Source: Rhodobacteraceae bacterium WFHF2C18
Lineage (GTDB): Bacteria; Pseudomonadota; Alphaproteobacteria; Rhodobacterales; Rhodobacteraceae
Direction: 5' to 3'
Length of the DNA stretch: 64,000 bases
Assembly: GCA_002166865.1 (NCBI GenBank)
Contig: NHTQ01000002.1
Span: forward strand, 434,001 to 498,000
In this document: positions 58,311-64,000 of the stretch, one piece after another
Layout: each line of letters begins with the position of its first letter
How positions within the stretch are numbered: the first letter of the stretch is position 1
Position numbers and translations under genes: made by a program
The notes under the pieces: generated by a model
The model's input: the letters and a program-made list of their open reading frames with translations, nothing else
The model's database searches: none
Told to the model about the DNA's origin: nothing

Positions 58311-60719
58311 TCAACCTGCCAGCCCTGCGGCGTCCATCAACCGTTCGGCCGCCTCGGCCAGAAGCCGTTCCTGCGCGGCGCCCTCCACCGGGGTCCGGCC
58401 GTGTTCCAGAAACAGCGGCGCGGCGAAGGGCGTGACCCGCGGCAGGCGCACCAGATCGATCCGCCCCTCCACGCGGGCGAGCAGTTCCTCGATGCGGCCG
58501 AAATCGATCAGCCCGCGCATCGCCTCTTCGCGGGTGATGTCCAGCAGCAGATGGCCGGGGTCGTACTTGGCCAGCGTGTCGTAGAGGATATCCGAGGAAA
58601 AGCTCGCCTGCCGGCCGGTCTTGCGTGCCTGCGGCGTGTTGCGCTGTATGAGCCCGGCGATGGTGGCCGAGGCGCGGAAGGTCCGTTTCATCAGGGCGTT
58701 GCCTGCCAGCCAGTCCTCCAGCCCCTGGCGCAACGTTTCGCGTGCGAAAAGCGGCGCGGGTTCGGTCAGCGGCTCCAGCCCCCAGACGAGCGTGGCGTAG
58801 TCGGTCGAGACGAACCCAAGCGGTGCCAGGCCCAGCTCCTCCATCCGCTTGGTCAGAAGCAGGCCAAGGGTCTGCTGCGCGTTGCGCCCGGCGAATCCGT
58901 AGATGCAGGCATGTTCGCGCCCTTCGTGCGGGAAACTCTCGATCAGCAGGCGCCCCCGCTCAGGCAGCCGCGACATGCGTCGCTGCAGGTGCAGCCAATC
59001 CCGCGTGTGCGCGGGCAACTCCGGCCAATCCGGCTGCGCCATCACGTCCAGGATCCGGTCGCACAACTGTGTGGAGGTGGCGAACTTGGTGCCCATGAAG
59101 GTGGCGATGCGCGGTTCGCGGCCCGGATCCCGGCTGACCTCGACCACCATCTCGCGCAAGGACTCGAAGCGCACGATCTGGCCGCCGATGAGGAAGGTAT
59201 CGCCCGGGGTCAGCGACGCGGCGAAGCCCTCCTCGACCTCGCCCAAAGGCTTGCCGCCGCGCCGGCGGGCCATGCGCACGCTCAGGGTATCGGTATCCTG
59301 GATGGTGCCGATGTTCATGCGGATCAGCCGGGCGCTGCGCGGGTCGCGCAATTGCCATGTGCCATCCGGGCGCTGCTTGAGCCGCTGCCATTGATCGTAG
59401 GCGCGCAGCGCGTAGCCGCCGGTCGCGCAGAAATCCAGGCAGGCGTCGAACTCCGCCCGCGTCAGCCGCGCGTAGGGGCCGGCGGTGGTGACCTCGCGAT
59501 ACAGCGCGTCGGCGTCGAACGGGCCGGCGCAGGCGGCGATCAGGATGTGCTGGCACAGCACGTCGCGCGGGCCGGGCCCGCGGGGATCCCCGTCCAGGTC
59601 ATGCGCGCGCACCGCTTGCAGCGCGGCGCGGCATTCGACCACCTCGAACCGGTTGGCCGGCACCAGAAGCGCCTTGGAGGGGGCGTTGTAGCGGTGGTTC
59701 GCCCGGCCGATCCGCTGCACCAGCCGCTTGACGTTCTTGGGCGCGCCCACCTGGATCACCAGATCCACGTCGCCCCAGTCGATGCCCAGGTCCAGGCTGC
59801 CGGTGCAGACAATGGCGCGCAGCTCGCCGCGGGTCATGGCGGCCTCCACACGCTCGCGCTGGGCGCGGTCCAGGCTGCCGTGATGGATCCCGATGGGCAG
59901 TGCCTCGTCGTTCGCCAGCCAGAGCTTGTGAAAGAAGATCTCGGCCTGCGCGCGGGTGTTGTGGAAAATCAGGGTCGTCTTGTGGCGCCGCACCTGATCC
60001 AGCACGGCCGGAACGGCATAGGCGGCCCCGCCGCCCGCCCAGGGCGGCGGGGTGTCGGTTTCAAGCATCCGGATATCGGGGTCCGGCCCCGGATCGGCCG
60101 CGAGGATCTTGCAGGGGTCGGGATGGCAGGCCAACAGCCGCGCCAGGGCCGGGGGGTCCTCGACCGTGGCCGACAGGCCCACGCGCTTGAGACCCGGGCA
60201 CAGCGCCTGCAGCCGCGCCATCGCCAGCATCAACTGGTCGCCGCGCTTGGACTCCGCCAGGGCGTGGATTTCGTCCACCACCACCCGCTTGAGCCCCGCG
60301 AAGATACGCGGCGCATCCTCGTACGATGTCAGCAGGGCCAGGCTTTCGGGCGTGGTCAGCAGGATGTGGGGCGGATCGGCGCGCTGGCGGCGCTTGGCAT
60401 GGGCCGATGTATCGCCGGTGCGGTCCTCGATGCGCAGGGGCAGTTCCATCTCGTCGGCGGGGCTGCGCAGGTTGCGCTTGATATCCGCCGCCAGCGCCTT
60501 GAGGGGCGAGATGTAGAGGGTATGCAGCCCCTCGTGCCCGTCCCGCGCCAGCTCGGCGAGCGTCGGCAGGAAACCCGCCAGCGTCTTGCCGCCGCCGGTG
60601 GGGGCGATCAGCAGGGCCGCGGGCGCCTCGGCGTGATCGAGCATGGCCTGCTGATGGGGGTGCAGGGCCCATCCGCGCCGGGTGAACCAGTCCTCGATAC
60701 AGGGGGGGAGCGCCGCCAT
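58311..60719 (-). CDS. Ligase-associated DEXH-box helicase (Lhr-like)
   Basis: An 802-residue superfamily 2 helicase. Motif I is APTGGGKTLAG (39-49), the DEXH box is DEIH, and SATVED (motif III) and QRIGRANHR (motif VI) follow. A long C-terminal region with an Lhr-type winged helix completes it. Together with PdeM it belongs to the ligase-associated DNA-damage response group, whose exact pathway is unresolved. No ATP-dependent ligase gene is in the window on either side. Confidence 0.92.
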   Translation of the reverse strand: MAALPPCIEDWFTRRGWALHPHQQAMLDHAEAPAALLIAPTGGGKTLAGFLPTLAELARDGHEGLHTLYISPLKALAADIKRNLRSPADEMELPLRIEDRTGDTSAHAKRRQRADPPHILLTTPESLALLTSYEDAPRIFAGLKRVVVDEIHALAESKRGDQLMLAMARLQALCPGLKRVGLSATVEDPPALARLLACHPDPCKILAADPGPDPDIRMLETDTPPPWAGGGAAYAVPAVLDQVRRHKTTLIFHNTRAQAEIFFHKLWLANDEALPIGIHHGSLDRAQRERVEAAMTRGELRAIVCTGSLDLGIDWGDVDLVIQVGAPKNVKRLVQRIGRANHRYNAPSKALLVPANRFEVVECRAALQAVRAHDLDGDPRGPGPRDVLCQHILIAACAGPFDADALYREVTTAGPYARLTRAEFDACLDFCATGGYALRAYDQWQRLKQRPDGTWQLRDPRSARLIRMNIGTIQDTDTLSVRMARRRGGKPLGEVEEGFAASLTPGDTFLIGGQIVRFESLREMVVEVSRDPGREPRIATFMGTKFATSTQLCDRILDVMAQPDWPELPAHTRDWLHLQRRMSRLPERGRLLIESFPHEGREHACIYGFAGRNAQQTLGLLLTKRMEELGLAPLGFVSTDYATLVWGLEPLTEPAPLFARETLRQGLEDWLAGNALMKRTFRASATIAGLIQRNTPQARKTGRQASFSSDILYDTLAKYDPGHLLLDITREEAMRGLIDFGRIEELLARVEGRIDLVRLPRVTPFAAPLFLEHGRTPVEGAAQERLLAEAAERLMDAAGLAG

Positions 60720-60760
60720 GCCCGCAAGTTAGGGCGCGGGCCGGCCGAAGAAAAGCCGGC

Positions 60761-62071
60761 TCAGCGCACGATTTCCTCTTCGCGCACGAAGAGGTTGGCC
60801 CAAGCCCTGTCGATAAGCTCGGGCGTCATCTGATAGGGCAGCCCCTCGAATTCGCAGATCGAGATCATCTGGTCGATCAGGAAGACCGGTTGATAGTTGG
60901 CGTAGACATTGTCGATGTCCGGGTACTTGTTCTGAAGCAGGTGGACCAGCGCGGACTCGTCCAGCGGCATGCCCTTCTTCTTGGCCACCATCGCGAAGAT
61001 CTTGAGGAAGTCCTCCTGGCTGGGGCCGTCCACCTTGATCTTGAAGAAGATCCGGCGCAGCGCGGCCTTGTCGAAGATCTTGTTGGGGTGGAAGTTCGTC
61101 GAGAAGATCACCAGCGTGTCGAAAGGCACCTCGAACTTCTCGCCCGATTGCAGGGCAAGGATGTCCTTGTTTTCTTCCAGCGGCACGATCCACCGGTTGA
61201 CCAGGTTCTGGGGCGGTTCGGTCTGGCGGCCCAGGTCGTCGACGATGAAGATCCCGCCCGTCGATTTCAGCTGCAAGGGCGCTTGGTAGGTGCGCGCGGT
61301 GGGATTGTAGACGAGGTCCAGCATTTCCAGCGTCAGTTCCCCCCCGGTGACCACATTGGGCCGCTCGCACCGCACGTAGCGGGAATCGAAGGTGCGGCGG
61401 CGGCGCAGGCTGTTGGGGTCGTCGGTTTCGCGCTCCGCGGCCGAATGCACGATCGGGTCGTAGACGGTAATGACCTGTCCGGAATACTCGATGGCGCGCG
61501 GGATATAGATCTTGTCGCCCATGGCGGCGCGGATGCCGTTGGAAATGGAGGACTTGCCGTTGCCCGGCGGGCCGTACATCAGGATCGACCGGCCCGCCGA
61601 CACGGCGGGCCCAAGGTGATCCAGCAGGTCGTTGGGCAGGATCAGGTGGCCCATTGCGCGCGTGAGTTCGTCGCGGGTGATCTGGATGTTGCGGATCGAT
61701 TGCCGCGCAACCTGTTCGCGGTAGACGTCCAGCGGCACCGGCATGGCCCCGAAGTATTCGGACTGCGACAGCGCATCCAGCGCCCGGGCCTTGCCGGCCT
61801 CGGTCAATTGATAGCCCATCTCGCTGCCGGCGGTGGCGCTGAGCGTGCCCGTGGCCTCGACCAACTTCTGTTCGCGGCACATGTCCACCAGTTCCTGGGT
61901 GACGGCCCGGGGCAGGCAGATCGCCTCGGCGATCTCGCTGACCAGTTCCAGGTTCTTGCGGAAGATCGTCTTGAGCAGGATGTCCCGCATCATGACGACG
62001 GGCAGTTTCATCTCTTCGATTCGGTGGGGCGGCGGGGGCGGCTGCACCCCCTGGGCGGGCTGCATGTTCAT
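60761..62071 (-). CDS. AAA family ATPase of the Tad locus
   Basis: A 436-residue cytoplasmic ATPase. An N-terminal winged-helix-like region (30-110) precedes an AAA module with Walker A GPPGNGKSS near 168 and Walker B GIFIVDDLGRQ near 262, then FSTNFHPNKIFD and a sensor arginine (ALRRIFFK). It differs from the secretion ATPases of Flp pili (CpaF/TadA). It lies 96 bp after the prepilin peptidase on the same strand. Two ATGs (62071, 62065) are six bases apart. Role in pilus assembly is inferred from context only. Confidence 0.85.
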   Translation of the reverse strand: MNMQPAQGVQPPPPPHRIEEMKLPVVMMRDILLKTIFRKNLELVSEIAEAICLPRAVTQELVDMCREQKLVEATGTLSATAGSEMGYQLTEAGKARALDALSQSEYFGAMPVPLDVYREQVARQSIRNIQITRDELTRAMGHLILPNDLLDHLGPAVSAGRSILMYGPPGNGKSSISNGIRAAMGDKIYIPRAIEYSGQVITVYDPIVHSAAERETDDPNSLRRRRTFDSRYVRCERPNVVTGGELTLEMLDLVYNPTARTYQAPLQLKSTGGIFIVDDLGRQTEPPQNLVNRWIVPLEENKDILALQSGEKFEVPFDTLVIFSTNFHPNKIFDKAALRRIFFKIKVDGPSQEDFLKIFAMVAKKKGMPLDESALVHLLQNKYPDIDNVYANYQPVFLIDQMISICEFEGLPYQMTPELIDRAWANLFVREEEIVR

Positions 62072-62167
62072 GGGGTTCTGCCTGCGGCTTCTGATGACGT
62101 CGCTTGCACCCTGCGCGGCAATGTTGCGGAATTTATGAAGCGCAGGCGGCAGAAAACGGGCGGCGCG

Positions 62168-62668
62168 TCACGCGCCGAGCACAGCCCCCAGAGCGAGGTA
62201 GATCACCAGCGTGCTGCCAAGCGCGAACCCCATGGGAAACTTGCGCCCCCGGCTCCAGCTTTGCCAGCCGGGGGCGAGCCGGCGCAGGGCGCTGTACTTG
62301 GCCAACCGGTGCGTGGCGAAACAGGCCAGCAGGTTGGCCGAGAAGATGATCGCCAGACCGGCCACATCCCCCGGCGCGACGAAAGGCGCGGCGGCCGCGA
62401 GGAACTTGGAATCCCCCGCGCCCATCAGCCCGGCCATGTTGGCCACGAAGCCCAGTACCAGCACCACCACCAGCGAGACCAGCCGCCATCCATAGAGTGG
62501 CAGGGGCAGGGCGATCAGCCCGATGACCAGGAAGATCGCCGCCAGCGTCAGGACCGCGGCGTTGGGGATGCGCATGGCGCTCAGGTCGCTCCAGATCACC
62601 CAAAGGCAGACGGGCAGGACGAAGGGCAGGAACCACTGCGCATGGGCGGCGGCGATCTGAAGGGCCAT
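62168..62668 (-). CDS. cpaA: Tad prepilin peptidase CpaA/TadV
   Basis: A 166-residue membrane aspartic protease of the A24 family with five or six hydrophobic segments. The catalytic aspartates lie in VIWSDLSAMRIPN (near residue 28) and GLMGAGDSKFL (near 85, the GxGD motif). It cleaves Flp-type prepilin leader peptides. The small size, without a methylase domain, is typical of TadV. It is 14 bp after the tadD-like gene. Confidence 0.92.
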   Translation of the reverse strand: MALQIAAAHAQWFLPFVLPVCLWVIWSDLSAMRIPNAAVLTLAAIFLVIGLIALPLPLYGWRLVSLVVVLVLGFVANMAGLMGAGDSKFLAAAAPFVAPGDVAGLAIIFSANLLACFATHRLAKYSALRRLAPGWQSWSRGRKFPMGFALGSTLVIYLALGAVLGA

Positions 62669-62682
62669 GGCGCGGGCCGGGC

Positions 62683-63543
62683 CTAGTTGGCCACGTTGCT
62701 TTCGAGGGCGCGCAGGCTGCGCGCGGCCTCTTCGAAGTGCTGGGGATGGGTGTCGATCGCGTCGCGCATAAGGCCCTTGCCGATGGCGATGTCGCCCTGC
62801 TTGATCGCCGACAGCCCCAAGGTGTAGAGCAGCCGCGCGCGTTCGGTCTGGTCGGTGGGGATGACGGGCAGGCTGTATTTCTTCTGGGCCCCCCGCGCCA
62901 GGACCAGGTTGTTCTTCGCGGTGAACAGGGAGCCGTCCTGCCGGATGGCATCGGTGAACAGGCGTTCGGCCGCGGCATAGTCGCCCCGTGTCAGCTTGGA
63001 ATAGCCCCAGTTGTTCATCACCGGCCCCGGCGTGGTGGTCAGCCCGACAGCGGTTTCGTAGAAACTGTCGGCCTTTTCCCATTCCTCCTTGCTGTCGGCG
63101 ATCATCGCCTCCAGCCGGTAACGCTTGAAGGTCTCGTGGGTTGGCGGGATCGAGTCCAGCACCCCATCGGCGCGGGCCCATTCGTTGTTGCGGATCAGGG
63201 CATCGGCCAGATGGACGCTGTCATCCTTGGTGGCGTCGGGATGCTCTGTGACCTTCGTCCAGGCCGGAACGGCCTCGGTATAGCGCTTGGCCCGGATCAA
63301 CGACTTGGCAAGACCGCGCTGCAGATCGATGCGGTCGGACTGTTCGGAGGTTGCCCGCCGGAAGTAGGACACGGCCTCGTCCGGGTCCGCGACCGTCAGC
63401 ATGACGTCGTTGAGGTTGGTTTCATCGACGACGTTGACGCCCTGGAAGGCGCGTTCGACATCGCCGTCTTGCCCGGCCTGATCGCAGGCGCCAAGACTGA
63501 GCACCCCCGTGACACAGAGGGAAATGAGGATGGGCTGGCGCAT
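62683..63543 (-). CDS. tadD: TadD-like tetratricopeptide lipoprotein
   Basis: A 286-residue protein with a signal peptide ending in the lipobox LGAC (residues 17-20) and six or so tetratricopeptide repeats (for example AKRYTEAVPAWTKV, EEWEKADSFYETAV, GDYAAAERLFTDAI). TadD is a pilotin-like or assembly factor for Flp/Tad pili. It lies between another TPR gene and cpaA on the same strand. Confidence 0.87.
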   Translation of the reverse strand: MRQPILISLCVTGVLSLGACDQAGQDGDVERAFQGVNVVDETNLNDVMLTVADPDEAVSYFRRATSEQSDRIDLQRGLAKSLIRAKRYTEAVPAWTKVTEHPDATKDDSVHLADALIRNNEWARADGVLDSIPPTHETFKRYRLEAMIADSKEEWEKADSFYETAVGLTTTPGPVMNNWGYSKLTRGDYAAAERLFTDAIRQDGSLFTAKNNLVLARGAQKKYSLPVIPTDQTERARLLYTLGLSAIKQGDIAIGKGLMRDAIDTHPQHFEEAARSLRALESNVAN

Positions 63544-63574
63544 TTCGGTGCGTCCTTTTACTGCTCTTGCCTCG

Positions 63575-64000
63575 TCATGGTATCTTGCGGATCAGGTAGT
63601 CGCTGCTGCCCCGCCGTACCAATTTGTATTCTTGTTCTGAGGCCGTATCATACCCGGGATTTTCCGATTTTGCGAGAGCCAAGCGCAGATTGTCGCGAAT
63701 CGCGTCACTTTCGCCATCGTCCAGGGCATAGGCCCGGCGGAAGATCTCGGCAGCCTCCGTCGCGTTTCCCTTTTCCATCAGGACCACGCCCAGGTTGTTC
63801 CAGACCTCGGGCACCGCGTCGTCCTGCTCGACGGCCCGGCGCAGCAGCCGCTCGGCGGTGCCCAGCCGACCCAGCCCGAGGTGCGCACTGCCCAGACCGG
63901 CCAGGATATCGGTGGTCATGCCGCGACCGGCCGCGGCGCGCGAGAAGGCATCGATCGCCAGTTCGTATTCGCCGGCCTGCATCAGGCGATGGCCCACGAG
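63575..64000 (-). CDS. TPR protein of the Tad locus, C-terminal part (partial)
   Basis: At least 141 residues reach the window edge; the gene starts beyond it. At least three tetratricopeptide repeats are visible (AGEYELAIDAFSRAAA, GRLGTAERLLRRAV, GNATEAAEIFRRAY), ending YLIRKIP. A second TadD-like protein next to tadD is common in Rhodobacteraceae Tad loci. It is 31 bp upstream of tadD and co-directional. Confidence 0.8.
   Translation of the reverse strand, partial: LVGHRLMQAGEYELAIDAFSRAAAGRGMTTDILAGLGSAHLGLGRLGTAERLLRRAVEQDDAVPEVWNNLGVVLMEKGNATEAAEIFRRAYALDDGESDAIRDNLRLALAKSENPGYDTASEQEYKLVRRGSSDYLIRKIP

Noticed and set aside
58302..60833. 843-codon frame opposite the Lhr-like helicase
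   Set aside because: Shadow frame; the helicase motifs on the minus strand are complete.

Overview
The window is GC-rich, gene-dense chromosomal DNA with no insertion sequence, phage gene, CRISPR array, rRNA or tRNA that I can see. Gene content points to an alphaproteobacterium of the Rhodobacteraceae/Roseobacter group: a LexA box of the alphaproteobacterial direct-repeat type, a GlpSTPQV-type glycerol ABC transporter, a six-gene Mrp/Pha antiporter operon with a fused A+B subunit, a DUF3572 protein, a Tad pilus locus and the tol-pal-cpoB-tilS-ftsH order. This placement is inference from families and gene order, not from a phylogenetic marker.

Layout. 1-3.8 kb: 5' part of metG (minus), an MFS transporter, an SDR oxidoreductase and an SOS-type ImuA-like gene with a LexA box. 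3.9-7.3 kb: katG divergent from oxyR (peroxide defence). 7.3-9.8 kb: a minus-strand nitric-oxide operon, nsrR - DUF6522 - nnrS - nnrU. 9.9-22.6 kb: glycerol catabolism, with glpR divergent from glpD-glpSTPQ-DUF2160-glpV-glpK-Fe-alcohol dehydrogenase, then a class I gap gene. 22.6-28.6 kb: Mrp-type Na+(K+)/H+ antiporter phaAB-C-D-E-F-G (minus). 28.8-35 kb: lytic transglycosylase, htpX with two candidate microproteins behind it, an XRE regulator divergent from DUF2061-fatty acid desaturase, a broken DMT transporter, a Nudix hydrolase and DUF983. 35.2-37.3 kb: a secreted His-tailed EF-hand protein followed by an ECF sigma / membrane anti-sigma-like / periplasmic metal-sensor-like trio that resembles CnrH-CnrY-CnrX in layout. 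37.3-42.3 kb: a PleD-like GGEEF protein with a broken receiver site, DUF3572, HAD phosphatase, EamA transporter and an MttB-family methyltransferase. 42.4-52 kb: ybgC-tolQRAB-pal-cpoB-tilS-ftsH-tam. 52-56.6 kb: a five-EF-hand periplasmic protein, the tetrahydrofolate C1 pair fhs-folD and a thioesterase. 56.7-64 kb: a membrane LytTR protein, the pdeM-lhr DNA-damage pair, and part of a Tad pilus locus (AAA ATPase, CpaA/TadV prepilin peptidase, TadD lipoprotein and a TPR protein cut by the window end).

How the genes work together. Imported glycerol (GlpSTPQV) is phosphorylated by GlpK and oxidised by GlpD; the triose phosphate formed could be oxidised by the adjacent GAPDH. The stress modules (OxyR/KatG, NsrR/NnrS/NnrU, LexA/ImuA-like, the ECF trio) each lie next to their probable regulator. 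The least-described items are the asymmetric pair of glycerol-transporter ATPases, the EF-hand/ECF/metal-sensor cluster, the degenerate PleD-like protein and the two microprotein candidates behind htpX. All functional assignments come from reading motifs and gene order; no database search was run.
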